The notes: a model not told the origin generated them from the sequence alone. A stretch of 64,000 bases of DNA from JAACEU01 sp043816165 (GCA_043816165.1 JBDRIE010000033.1:1-64000); one strand, 5' to 3'; counted from the stretch's first letter, positions 34,364-43,182 are shown. Numbers and translations are program-made.

Positions 34364-36070
34364 ATGAAAAACTTACAAATATCTCTTTTCAATTCGATTA
34401 CAAAAATCTCAAAAGAATCCAGGTTAGTGCCTGTACTTGGAGAAGCTCTCAGTGCAGGAATAAAAAAAATAGCGACAGATGAAACAATCCACAAACAAGC
34501 CAAATCTGAAAAACTCAAAAAAGCAACAAAACAAAAATTAAGTAGCGATAGAAAAAAACTGATGGAAGACCCCGCCGCCACACTAACAATACCAAAAACT
34601 CCGCAAAAGAAAACACCAAGTCCTTCTAAAGATTTTTTTAAATCTTTACGAAAAGCTATCCCATTAAGTTATAATTCCTTCAGCCATTTTGATGGCGAAA
34701 AAGGATTAAAAAAACTTATTGACCTTAGACCCAAAGGTTTTTTCTTAAATACGGACAAATTAAAAAAAGAAGCCCCAAATTTATTTGAAAAACTTTTCAA
34801 TTATGCCCTGGAAAAATTAAAAGCAAGAGACCTTTTTAACGCATCGTTTTTCCGCAAATTGGAAAAAGTTTTAATACAAACAGGTAAAGCAAAAAAACTG
34901 GAAAAATTAAGAAAAAAAAGAAAACTCACACAAAAAGTCCTGAAACATGTATCAGAAAATTTTTTAAAGAGATCCAAGAAACTCTTTACAAAAATAACTA
35001 AAGAACTGGTTACCAAAACCGAAATGACCCCAACAAAAAGAAGATACATATTAAAAACTTTCGATAAAGAAATGCCCCTTCTAGTAAAAAGAAACCTTTT
35101 AAAGGATATTTCCATCCAAAATTTTTACAAAATATCCCATAAATGGTTGAATAAATTTATACCCTCAGACAAAAATTCGGATCGCAAAAAATCAGAATTT
35201 ATCATCAGAATCGCAAGAAATCTTTACTTGGAAAAAAAATCAATAAATAAACAAAATGTTCAAAATGAATATTTGGATATAATAGCCTCCCAAAAACAAA
35301 ATGAAAAAACAACAATTTACCAAAAAAGGAATATAATATTCCTCGCAAATAACGAAAAATCTAAAAACGGACAATCAAGATTTAGAAATCCAGCAATAAT
35401 ATCATCAATAAGAACACAGGGAGGTATTTTACCGGAAAACAAAATATTAATGGGAGAAAACAATAAGCAAGATCTATTAAAGAAAAAAAACAACTTTTTG
35501 ACCTTTCTAAGTAACACAAAAGGACCATTAACAGCACATATTAACGCCCACGGAGGACCTAATGCAATATACTTATCAGGAGGACAATTAGTAAACGGAA
35601 AAATTGGAGAATCCAAATATGATGTAAAAATAACCTATAAAGAAATTGCGAACGCTTTGATACAAAGAAACAAAAATTTTCCTCAGGAAAAACCCCCAAT
35701 ATTAATTTTCGACACCTGCTATAATCATACGATTATGAGAAAAATTTATGCGGAAATAAAAGGAAAAACGCATCCTCCTATAACAATAGGAGCTTCTGAA
35801 TATAACCAATTTTCTATCATCGACTCAACAAATAAATACGGATCCACATTCAATCAATACGCACTAAAAATGCAAACAGCCACAAAAGACAATCCGTTAA
35901 GAATTAAAGATATAATTAAAAATCAATATTTAAGTGATACAAATGTCACTATTTACGTACCAACCTTCCAAGGAAAAATCAAACAAATAGTAGAAAAAAG
36001 AAGAATACGAAGAAAAAAACAATTAAGACTACCCGGAAGACCACCAATCGACGAAACGGCAAATGTTTAA
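34364..36070 (+). CDS. large protein with C-terminal caspase-like (clan CD) peptidase domain
   Basis: The gene encodes 568 residues. The first 320 are Lys-rich and helical with no signal peptide; I recognise no domain there. From about residue 320 a caspase-haemoglobinase-like fold is suggested. A first strand RNIIFLANN leads to the probable catalytic His396 in INAHGG, then strand PPILIFD with Asp450-x-Cys452 (FDTCYN), and IGASEYNQFS (about 475-484). His-Gly after a strand and D-x-C after the next strand are the clan CD dyad pattern (caspases, gingipain, CHAT). A very basic C-terminal tail (EKRRIRRKKQ) follows. No partner gene is obvious. It overlaps the region just before pta. Confidence is good for the gene and moderate for the fold. 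Confidence 0.65.
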   Translation: MKNLQISLFNSITKISKESRLVPVLGEALSAGIKKIATDETIHKQAKSEKLKKATKQKLSSDRKKLMEDPAATLTIPKTPQKKTPSPSKDFFKSLRKAIPLSYNSFSHFDGEKGLKKLIDLRPKGFFLNTDKLKKEAPNLFEKLFNYALEKLKARDLFNASFFRKLEKVLIQTGKAKKLEKLRKKRKLTQKVLKHVSENFLKRSKKLFTKITKELVTKTEMTPTKRRYILKTFDKEMPLLVKRNLLKDISIQNFYKISHKWLNKFIPSDKNSDRKKSEFIIRIARNLYLEKKSINKQNVQNEYLDIIASQKQNEKTTIYQKRNIIFLANNEKSKNGQSRFRNPAIISSIRTQGGILPENKILMGENNKQDLLKKKNNFLTFLSNTKGPLTAHINAHGGPNAIYLSGGQLVNGKIGESKYDVKITYKEIANALIQRNKNFPQEKPPILIFDTCYNHTIMRKIYAEIKGKTHPPITIGASEYNQFSIIDSTNKYGSTFNQYALKMQTATKDNPLRIKDIIKNQYLSDTNVTIYVPTFQGKIKQIVEKRRIRRKKQLRLPGRPPIDETANV

Positions 36071-36110
36071 TCATCTTGCTCCGCCCCCTCTTTCATATTA
36101 TGATTCAAGC

Positions 36111-37061
36111 ATGCACTCCTTCATTCGCAAAATTCGAAATCAAGCTAAAAAAAATCCTAAGCACATTGTCTTTCCCGAAGGTGAAGATGAGAGAGTTCAG
36201 AAAGCGACAAAAATAATAATCAAAGAAGGTATTGCAAAAATAACACTCCTGGGAAACCCCAAGAAAATTAAGCCAATAAAAAATGTTGAGATAATTGACC
36301 CAAAAACTTCAGAACTCAAAGACTCTTTTGCAAAAGAATTAGTAAAATTACGAAAATCAAAAGGCCTCACTCCCCCACAAGCTCGTGAACTGCTAAAAGA
36401 CATGAATTATTTTGGAACAATGATGGTTCATATGGACTTAGCCGATGGAATGGTAACCGGAACTACAAATTCAACAGCTGATTCTATAAGACCGGCACTC
36501 CAGATCATCAAAACTGAAGAAAAATTTCACAAAGTTTCCGGAGTTTTCTTCATGGTTTTAGAAAAAAGACTGCTTCTATTTGCAGATGCAGCAATCACAG
36601 TCGAGCCAGACGCCCACGCACTTGTGGACATAGCAATCGACACAGCTGAAACCGCCAAAAAGTTTGGCATTAAGCCAAAAGTAGCCCTCCTCTCCTTCTC
36701 CACAAAAGGCTCAGCCGCGCACCCAAAACTCGACAAAATACGAGAAGCTCTAAATATGATAAAATACAAACGACCAAAACTAATAGTAGACGGAGAACTG
36801 CAAGTCGACGCGGCACTAGTCCCGGAAGTAGCAAAGAAAAAATGTCCAAAATCCCCAATAAAAGGTGATGCAAACGTACTCATTTTCCCGGATTTGGAAT
36901 CATCAAACATCGCATACAAACTGGTAGAACGACTCGCAAAAGCTCGTGCAATCGGACCACTACTCCAAGGACTAAAAAAACCGGTGAACGACCTATCTCG
37001 AGGATGTAATTACAATGATATAGTAAACGTAACCGCTTTCACCAGTTGTGAATGTAAATAA
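36111..37061 (+). CDS. pta: phosphate acetyltransferase
   Basis: Interconverts acetyl-CoA and acetyl phosphate. The 316 residues match short-form Pta: FPEGEDERVQKATKIII near the start, then MVHMDLADGMVTGTTNSTADSIRPALQII, ALLSFSTKGSA, VDGELQVDAALVPEVA, and PDLESSNIAYKLVERLAKARAIGPLLQG. The start was taken at MHSFIRK. An in-frame ATG 16 codons earlier lies inside the previous gene and would add a non-family extension. With ackA downstream it gives ATP from acetyl-CoA, a common energy step in fermenting candidate-phyla bacteria. Confidence 0.93.
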   Translation: MHSFIRKIRNQAKKNPKHIVFPEGEDERVQKATKIIIKEGIAKITLLGNPKKIKPIKNVEIIDPKTSELKDSFAKELVKLRKSKGLTPPQARELLKDMNYFGTMMVHMDLADGMVTGTTNSTADSIRPALQIIKTEEKFHKVSGVFFMVLEKRLLLFADAAITVEPDAHALVDIAIDTAETAKKFGIKPKVALLSFSTKGSAAHPKLDKIREALNMIKYKRPKLIVDGELQVDAALVPEVAKKKCPKSPIKGDANVLIFPDLESSNIAYKLVERLAKARAIGPLLQGLKKPVNDLSRGCNYNDIVNVTAFTSCECK

Positions 37062-37071
37062 TTCCCCTCCT

Positions 37072-37563
37072 ATGACAGAAATTGACTCACCAAACATTCC
37101 GGCATACCAAAGAAAAAGATCTCTAGCTGCAAAAGCTAGAAAATCGACTACGCGAACTCGAAAAAAAACTCCTGCTAAGCCAAAAAAAGTTACACGGAGA
37201 AGACCTGTAGAAGTTGAAGAAATGACAATTGCTGACGCAATTCAAGAGAGTAAATTCGAAAATCCTACTGATATTTTCAAGCCAAAAAGAACAACCACAC
37301 CCGGAGTCCGTGAAATGAAAATTTGCGGACACTGCGATGGTTTTTTCGACAAAATTAATGTCGGAGTTATTAAACTCACAAGCTCTCTGCGAGTCGGAGA
37401 CATCATAATTTTCGAAAAAGATGAGGGTCTCTTTGAACAAGAGATCACTTCAATGCAAATAAACAGACAAGACGTGACAATTGCACACGCAGGTGACGAT
37501 ATTGGGCTTAAAATAGCTATGAAACCAAAGGTGGGAACGCCTGTTTATAAAGTGTTAACATGA
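37072..37563 (+). CDS. EF-Tu domain-2-like protein with basic N-terminal tail
   Basis: The 163-residue protein has a Lys/Arg/Pro-rich N-terminal half (RKRSLAAKARKSTTRTRKKTPAKP, residues about 13-36, shown as the longest block) and a C-terminal beta-barrel. In the barrel, INVGVIKLTSSLRVGDIIIF, ITSMQINRQDV and AHAGDDIGLKI resemble domain 2 of translational GTPases, as in small translation-elongation-factor-like proteins. There is no GTPase domain. The tail may bind RNA. It sits between pta and ackA, 4-base overlapped with ackA, an unusual place for such a gene. The start is MTEIDS; a longer in-frame ATG lies inside pta. Confidence 0.65.
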   Translation: MTEIDSPNIPAYQRKRSLAAKARKSTTRTRKKTPAKPKKVTRRRPVEVEEMTIADAIQESKFENPTDIFKPKRTTTPGVREMKICGHCDGFFDKINVGVIKLTSSLRVGDIIIFEKDEGLFEQEITSMQINRQDVTIAHAGDDIGLKIAMKPKVGTPVYKVLT

Positions 37564-38732
37564 AAATCCTCGTAATAAATGCCGGCTCTTCTTCAATAAA
37601 ATCCAAACTTTTTGAAAAAAAGAAGGATCTTGAACCCATTGCAAAATTTCACATCGACGGAATTGGATTAAAACAATGCAAATTGATTTTTAAATCTGAA
37701 AATAAAAATATTGGACTCAAACAAAAAGTAAAAAATCACGAAGAAGGAATAAAATTATTATTAAAAACTTTGAAAGACACGGGAACAATAGAAAATTTGA
37801 AAGAAATAGAAGTAGTTGGACACAGAGTTGTCCATGGCGGAGAAAAGTACAGCGAACCAGTAAAAATCGATGCACGAGTAATCAAAACTATCGACGAACT
37901 TTCATCGCTTGCTCCCCTACACAACCCCGCAAACCTTCAAGCAATAAAAGCATGCAAAAAACTAATCAAACATGCTCCTCAAATTGCAATTTTTGACACG
38001 GCATTCCACCAAACAATGCCGGAAAAAGCATATCTTTATGGACTTCCGTACGAATATTACAAAAAACACAACATCAGAAGGTATGGATTCCACGGAACCA
38101 GCCACAAATATGTAACCGAAACAGCAATCAAAATCTTAAAGAAAAAAAATCTAAAAATAATCTCCTGCCACATAGGCAACGGATCCTCAATAACCGCATC
38201 AATAAACGGAAAATCCGTAGACACAAGTATGGGCTTCACACCACTTGAAGGCGTCATGATGGGCACAAGATCCGGTTCAATCGACCCGGCAATCATCCTT
38301 CACCTCCAAAAAGAACTCAAAATGAAACCCGACGCAATAGACAACCTACTAAATCACGAATCCGGACTCAAAGGGTTTTCAGAAATCAGCTCGGACATGC
38401 GAAATATCTACGCAAAATATAAAGAAAAAGATCCACGCGCCATCCTAACCATCGAAACTCTCTCTTATCAAATCGCAAAATACCTCGGTGCATACACAGC
38501 CGCAATGGATGGACTGGACGCAATCATCTTCACAGGTGGTCTCGGGGAAAAAGCGTTTTACGTAAGGGAAAAAGCATGCTCCTACCTAAACCACTCAGGA
38601 CTAAAACTCAACTCAAAAAAGAACGAAAACTGCGAACAATTAATCTCCGACAGCAAAAGCAAAATAAAAGTCTTCGTAATTCCAACCAATGAGGAAAAAG
38701 AGATCGCTTCACAAGCCCTAAGAGCCGCTTAA
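37560..38732 (+). CDS. ackA: acetate kinase
   Basis: Transfers phosphate from acetyl phosphate to ADP, giving acetate and ATP. The 390 residues start with MKILVINAGSSSIKSKLFE, the family signature. GHRVVHGG, FDTAFHQTMPEKAYLYGLPYEYY, RYGFHGTSHKYV, SCHIGNGSSI, DTSMGFTPLEGVMMGTRSGSIDP and FTGGLGEKA follow. All active-site segments are intact. It overlaps the 3' end of the convergent minus-strand gene by four bases. Confidence 0.96.
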   Translation: MKILVINAGSSSIKSKLFEKKKDLEPIAKFHIDGIGLKQCKLIFKSENKNIGLKQKVKNHEEGIKLLLKTLKDTGTIENLKEIEVVGHRVVHGGEKYSEPVKIDARVIKTIDELSSLAPLHNPANLQAIKACKKLIKHAPQIAIFDTAFHQTMPEKAYLYGLPYEYYKKHNIRRYGFHGTSHKYVTETAIKILKKKNLKIISCHIGNGSSITASINGKSVDTSMGFTPLEGVMMGTRSGSIDPAIILHLQKELKMKPDAIDNLLNHESGLKGFSEISSDMRNIYAKYKEKDPRAILTIETLSYQIAKYLGAYTAAMDGLDAIIFTGGLGEKAFYVREKACSYLNHSGLKLNSKKNENCEQLISDSKSKIKVFVIPTNEEKEIASQALRAA

Positions 38733-40732
38733 AGGTCTACCTCAAGAACTGATGTCGGCGTCAAAACATAAAGCTTTTTTGAGTCCGCATCAACATATAT
38801 GTCTCGAAGTTCACCAACACTATCAAGCAAGTACTGAGATGTATAATTCAAATTTCCGGTTTGCGCATCCTTCTCAAACACAAGCACTCTGCCATCTTGA
38901 GAGTCTAAAATATAAACATCATCAAGCTTCTCATTTGTATAAATCACAGAAGGATTTTTGAACGCATTATAAGGAGCATTATTTATATAAAATTCTGCTT
39001 TCGCTCCTGCATAGAACTTATAAACATCACCATTATTGTTTAAAACATATACACTTCCATCTATCGTAAGATCCTGAGCCCCTGAAACATCTACATCATC
39101 ATCCACAAAATATTCCTCAGCCGAACCAAATTTATCTCGAGTACCTTTATAAGTATATTTCCAAATTTCACTATCCGTTGAATCCAGTAAATAAATTTTA
39201 TTGCTCCAATCCTGAATAGCTACCGCCTTGTGGAATGCACCGTCATCAGTATCCATAAATGACATTGTTCCATCCTTGTATTCAATCAAATTTCCGGATT
39301 TTGTTAAGAAAACCACAGAGCCTCTATCATCAAACCCTGTCGCATCAATTACAACTTCCTCATCATCAATAGTCAAAGGATCCTGGATTTGATCAAGAAC
39401 TACTTCATAAAGCGCATTATATTCAAAAACAAACACTCTATCCCCCACTTCCGCAAATCCTAGAGCGTTTACATCAGATCTTTTCGTAGTCAAATCCGCC
39501 AAAACTTTTGGTGTCTCCAATCTAATCACATTATCAAGTCCGTCTCGGAGCTCATCAATCTGATTTAATTTCAAAATCGCTTTATCTCTATAATATCCGG
39601 AATTCAAAACAGAAATAGCATCATCATAAGCCGCATCCAAAAGCTCTTTTGCTTTTTCTTTATCGTATTCTCCCTTAGTTTCAGCTTCAACCAACTTATC
39701 TTGAACACTATTCAACACTCCATCCAATTGCTTGATTTCTTCTCTGGCCGCTAGATTACTCTTCGCAACCCAAATTCCAATAGTCAAAACCCCAATTACA
39801 ACTATAAGAAGAACAAAAATCTTATTTTTTCCAAATCCTCCCGAGAATAAACTTCCAAAGAAATTTGAAACTCCACCCTTTATCCCGGACCAAACTCTAT
39901 TCTCTCTCGGATAAACTTCCGCTCTCTTACCTCTTCTATTTTTCAATGCAGTTAAAAATTTTCCGGTTAAACTCTCTTTTTCTGCTGAAATTCCACCATC
40001 AGTCGACTTCAAGACCCCTTGTGTCTCAGTTTCAGGACTTTTTTCTGCAATACCTGCAACTTCTTCAGCATCAGTCGCCTCATCAAACATTATTCCAATA
40101 AGACCAATTCGCCCCAACATTTCAGTAGAAATAACATCCTTAATATCGTTCAAAGTTTCCTCAACACTTGTACGCACAATACTCTTAGCTAAATCCGTTT
40201 TACTTATATATCGAAGCAGTCTAATTGAAGAGAAAAGAACAAAATCCCCTCCTTCCACTTCACCGGTAGCAATATTTGTAAATAAATCACCATCAACATT
40301 TTCTTCACTCAATCCCTCGCTCACGATACTTACATACCTTTTTCGTACCAAATATGCCTCAGCATCACCACTCTGAGACAATAAAAGCGTCCCATCAACA
40401 ACCGCCGCAATCACAACATTCAAATTTCCAATATATCCTGAAGTTTTTTGAGCCCTAAATTCACCAAGGACCCCGTTCACAGCCTTTAAAGCAACCTCAA
40501 AACGCTCATAAGGATCCGCCGCAACGTCCTCATAAAACACTTTCTGCATCGTTTCAAAAATCGCTGCACCAATCTCCTCCGCATCAACAGGATTGTTTTG
40601 AATCTCTAAATTAACGAAAATTTGCCCACTCTTGTCACCATACTCCTGGAAAAGATCATAATAATAGTTCTCTAGAAAGCTATTATCGTCACTCCCCGCG
40701 AACAAAAATTCATAACTTGCCTTCAACGCCAT
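38729..40732 (-). CDS. membrane protein: PP2C-like domain, one helix, beta-propeller
   Basis: The 667 residues fall into three parts. Residues 1-225 resemble a PP2C-type phosphatase fold (AAVVDGTLLLSQSGDAEAYLVR at 109-130 with Asp123, and GGDFVLFSS with Asp163), but the N-terminal metal-binding RxxxED/DGxxG signature is not evident, so it may be a pseudophosphatase. One membrane helix (304-322) follows a basic linker. Then comes a coiled segment (AKELLDAAYDDAISVL) and a propeller-like region with repeats such as DRGSVVFLTKSGNLIEYKDG and KLDDVYILDSQDGRVLVFEKD. The inside-to-outside layout suggests envelope sensing; this is inference. Confidence 0.65.
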   Translation of the reverse strand: MALKASYEFLFAGSDDNSFLENYYYDLFQEYGDKSGQIFVNLEIQNNPVDAEEIGAAIFETMQKVFYEDVAADPYERFEVALKAVNGVLGEFRAQKTSGYIGNLNVVIAAVVDGTLLLSQSGDAEAYLVRKRYVSIVSEGLSEENVDGDLFTNIATGEVEGGDFVLFSSIRLLRYISKTDLAKSIVRTSVEETLNDIKDVISTEMLGRIGLIGIMFDEATDAEEVAGIAEKSPETETQGVLKSTDGGISAEKESLTGKFLTALKNRRGKRAEVYPRENRVWSGIKGGVSNFFGSLFSGGFGKNKIFVLLIVVIGVLTIGIWVAKSNLAAREEIKQLDGVLNSVQDKLVEAETKGEYDKEKAKELLDAAYDDAISVLNSGYYRDKAILKLNQIDELRDGLDNVIRLETPKVLADLTTKRSDVNALGFAEVGDRVFVFEYNALYEVVLDQIQDPLTIDDEEVVIDATGFDDRGSVVFLTKSGNLIEYKDGTMSFMDTDDGAFHKAVAIQDWSNKIYLLDSTDSEIWKYTYKGTRDKFGSAEEYFVDDDVDVSGAQDLTIDGSVYVLNNNGDVYKFYAGAKAEFYINNAPYNAFKNPSVIYTNEKLDDVYILDSQDGRVLVFEKDAQTGNLNYTSQYLLDSVGELRDIYVDADSKKLYVLTPTSVLEVDL

Positions 40733-40749
40733 ATATTTTTTGATTTAAC

Positions 40750-40913
40750 TGAGGTTCCTGCAAAAGTCAGTAGCGTTACGAAATATGAAAAACTTGTGCG
40801 AAAATTGTAAAAAGCGAAAAAGGCGTATCAGCATAGATACGTTGATGAGCTTTAAACAATTTGCAGCCAAGTTTTTCATATTGCAGTAGTTAGTGACTTT
40901 TGCAGGAACCTCA
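40750..40913. repeat. 164-bp MITE-like long inverted repeat
   Basis: The outermost 20 bases at each end (40750-40769 and 40894-40913) are perfect inverted repeats starting TGAGGTTCCTGC. Pairing continues inwards with AATATGAAAAACTTG (782-796 against 868-882 of this kilobase), AAATTGT and AAAGC, down to a terminal CGTATC-agcata-GATACG hairpin. The whole element could fold on itself as one long stem. The 8 bases outside each 18-bp GAGG end both begin ATTTA, perhaps a decayed target duplication. It separates two divergent operons. No transposase is present. Confidence 0.7.
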
Positions 40914-40941
40914 TTTAGTGAAAATAATACTAAAGTAAGCA

Positions 40942-40969
40942 TTGACTTGCAAGCGAACTTACCTATAGA
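40942..40969 (+). promoter_or_regulatory. promoter of rpmH-rnpA-yidC-khpB
   Basis: TTGACT and TATAGA are separated by 16 bases, 30 bases before the rpmH ATG. It begins 28 bases beyond the long inverted repeat. Confidence 0.65.
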
Positions 40970-40998
40970 ATCCCCCTGCAAAAAATAATTGAAGAAAA

Positions 40999-41130
40999 AT
41001 GCTAGGGAAACTCAAAAAACGGAAAAGGCTAAAAAAACATGGTTTTCGAAAAACCAGCGATTCCGTGCTAAAAAGCAGAAGAGCAAAAGGAAGAAAGAGC
41101 TTAGCTCCTACAGTACATTCAAAATCTTAA
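40999..41130 (+). CDS. rpmH: ribosomal protein bL34
   Basis: A 43-residue, very basic ribosomal protein found by hand translation. It reads MLGKLKKRKRLKKHGFRKT at its start and SRRAKGRKSLAPT near its end. The HGFR and RRAKGRK-L blocks are the bL34 signature. Its stop codon is followed directly by the rnpA ATG, the order seen in most bacteria. The preceding promoter and the neighbours make this certain in spite of its size. Confidence 0.95.
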   Translation: MLGKLKKRKRLKKHGFRKTSDSVLKSRRAKGRKSLAPTVHSKS

Positions 41131-41469
41131 ATGTTAGAGAAAAAATATAGAATAGAACGTAATCAGACTCAGTACATCCTTAAAAAAGGAGAAGATAGCA
41201 TTTCAAAACTCTTTATAATTAGATATATTAAGAATAATAAAGGATTTAATAGATATTGCAGCGTAGTAAGCAAAAAAATATTTACAAAAGCAGTTGACAG
41301 AAATAAATTAAGAAGACAAATCTACCACGCGATCCAACTGACATCAAAAGAAATCTCGTCACCAAAAGAATCACTCGACATAGTACTCATTCCCAAAAAA
41401 AGAATAACAACGGCCAAATTCGAAGAAATAGAGCAAGATATCAGAGAACTCATCACTAAACATGGATAA
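41131..41469 (+). CDS. rnpA: ribonuclease P protein component
   Basis: The 112-residue protein partner of RNase P RNA, needed for pre-tRNA leader binding. The family RNR motif appears as KAVDRNKLRRQIYHAI (residues about 53-68). A central strand FNRYCSVVSKKI precedes it, and DIVLIPKKRITTAKFEEIEQDI closes the fold. It begins directly after rpmH and overlaps yidC by 8 bases. The RNA subunit is encoded elsewhere in the same window, so both halves of the enzyme are visible. Confidence 0.93.
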   Translation: MLEKKYRIERNQTQYILKKGEDSISKLFIIRYIKNNKGFNRYCSVVSKKIFTKAVDRNKLRRQIYHAIQLTSKEISSPKESLDIVLIPKKRITTAKFEEIEQDIRELITKHG

Positions 41470-42697
41470 GAATAAAATTCTAAAAAACGTTGTAATCTTC
41501 CTGGTTGTCTTTCTCGCAATCAACTATTTACTTAATAGTTGCCAAAATAAAGAGGAAGAATTACTTCTAAACAGTGGGAACATCATATTTACCACTACAG
41601 ACACAGAATATTCACGAACTCAAAAAGTCACAGTAAAAATAAGTAACGACACCGATCAGGAAATAGTAATCCCAAACGAATGTCCTAATGAACCTTTTAA
41701 TGTATACAAAAAAGAAAACAATGAATGGACTCAAAAAACCTCAGAACCGGAACTAAACTGTGAAAACGCTGCAGATATTATTGTAAAGCCTTCAGAAGAA
41801 GTAAAAATAGTTTATGAAAACTGGAATCACTCATTATTCTCAGAAATGGGTCTTTTCCAAATAGAATTTGAGACAGAAATTAAAGGAGAATTGCAAACTC
41901 TCACTACAAATGAATTCCTAGTAGTAAAAGAAGGAATAATCAAACAAATCTGGTATGGGATTTTCTATAGACCTATATATAACGCACTGATTTTCCTTAC
42001 ATCAGTAATGCCACAACACGACCTCGGACTGGCAATTATCCTGCTTACATTAATAATCAGAACAATCCTTCTTGTTCCATCTCAAAGAGCAATGAAATCT
42101 CAGAAGAAAATGCAAGAAATTCAGCCACGACTCGAAGAAATTAAGAAAAAATATAAAGGGGACCAACAAAAAATCGCCACGGAAACAATGGCAATCTGGA
42201 AAGACGCAAAAGTTAATCCAATGGGATCTTGTCTACCTATTCTCTTACAATTCCCATTCCTAATCGCACTATTCTACGTAGTAAAAGGAGGTCTAAACCC
42301 GGACAACGCATACCTCCTCTATTCAGAATATTCATCATTCACACTACACGATATAAGCGTAAACTTCTTTGGAATTCTGGACCTGACAAAAGCCAATATC
42401 TACGTACTTCCAGTAATAGTGGGAGGACTCCAATTTACACAAATGAAACTGACAATGGCAAAGAAGAAAAAGAAAAAAGATGGAGAGAAAAAATCAGAAA
42501 TGGCTATGGCAACAGGCACAATGACATATATAATGCCAATAATGATCGCGGTTTTCACAGCATCATTACCTGCCGGTGTGGGTATATACTGGGGAACATC
42601 AACCGCATACGGAATTGCGCAACAATTAGTTGTAAATAAGAGTAAATCAACAACAACAGAAACAAAGGTAAGAGTTATCAAACCAAAAAACGACTAA
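41462..42697 (+). CDS. yidC: membrane protein insertase YidC/Oxa1
   Basis: Inserts and folds membrane proteins alone or with SecYEG. The 411 residues have an N-terminal helix (about 8-25), an extracytoplasmic domain (about 27-160), and the Oxa1 core with helices at about 185-205 and later. The core contains LLTLIIRTILLVPSQRAMKSQKKMQEIQPRLEEIKKKYK and MGSCLPILLQFPFLIALFYVV, including the positively charged residue of the hydrophilic groove. A very basic loop (KKKKKKDGEKK) and a long C-terminal tail are present. The extracytoplasmic domain is larger than in Bacillus SpoIIIJ. Confidence 0.93.
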   Translation: MDKNKILKNVVIFLVVFLAINYLLNSCQNKEEELLLNSGNIIFTTTDTEYSRTQKVTVKISNDTDQEIVIPNECPNEPFNVYKKENNEWTQKTSEPELNCENAADIIVKPSEEVKIVYENWNHSLFSEMGLFQIEFETEIKGELQTLTTNEFLVVKEGIIKQIWYGIFYRPIYNALIFLTSVMPQHDLGLAIILLTLIIRTILLVPSQRAMKSQKKMQEIQPRLEEIKKKYKGDQQKIATETMAIWKDAKVNPMGSCLPILLQFPFLIALFYVVKGGLNPDNAYLLYSEYSSFTLHDISVNFFGILDLTKANIYVLPVIVGGLQFTQMKLTMAKKKKKKDGEKKSEMAMATGTMTYIMPIMIAVFTASLPAGVGIYWGTSTAYGIAQQLVVNKSKSTTTETKVRVIKPKND

Positions 42698-42716
42698 TTT
42701 CTTTAATCATATAAAA

Positions 42717-43181
42717 ATGGACATTGAAGACATTTTAAAAGAAACTCTCGAAGAATTATTGAACAAACTGGAAGTAGAGTATTCAAAAATAGACATAACT
42801 GAGGAAGACAAAGGATCTTTCGAAATCAATATTCACAGCGAAAATCCAAGTCTACTCATTGGGCATCATGGCGACAACATCCAAGCATTACAACATATTT
42901 TGAAAACTTTGATTTGGAGAAAAGCTCAAAACGAACAGTTCAATATCATGGTAGATGTGGATGATTACAGAAAACGACAAGAAGAAAATGTGCTAAATCT
43001 AGCAGAAAGAAAAATTGAATACGTAAGAAAAACCGGAAGATCACAAACACTACCACCTATGTCTCCTTACTTACGAAGAAAAATACACATGCTCTGTATG
43101 AGCCCCGGATACGACGATGTCGAAACGATAAGTGAAGGCGAAGCAGATCAAAGATACATTATTATCAAATTAAAATCCTAA
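42717..43181 (+). CDS. khpB: RNA-binding protein KhpB/Jag (KH-R3H)
   Basis: A small RNA-binding regulator often placed after yidC. The 154 residues hold a short helical N-terminus, a KH domain with SLLIGHHGDNIQALQHIL (residues about 44-61; the GxxG loop is GHHG), and an R3H domain with MSPYLRRKIHMLCMSPGYDDVETISEG. The Jag-N domain of longer homologues is missing. Homologues affect cell-wall growth and small-RNA function in Gram-positive bacteria. Confidence 0.9.
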   Translation: MDIEDILKETLEELLNKLEVEYSKIDITEEDKGSFEINIHSENPSLLIGHHGDNIQALQHILKTLIWRKAQNEQFNIMVDVDDYRKRQEENVLNLAERKIEYVRKTGRSQTLPPMSPYLRRKIHMLCMSPGYDDVETISEGEADQRYIIIKLKS

Positions 43182-43182
43182 C

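Noticed and set aside
40733..40998. Replication origin with DnaA boxes
   Set aside because: No TTATNCACA-like sites are visible; the gap is filled by the long inverted repeat and the rpmH promoter.
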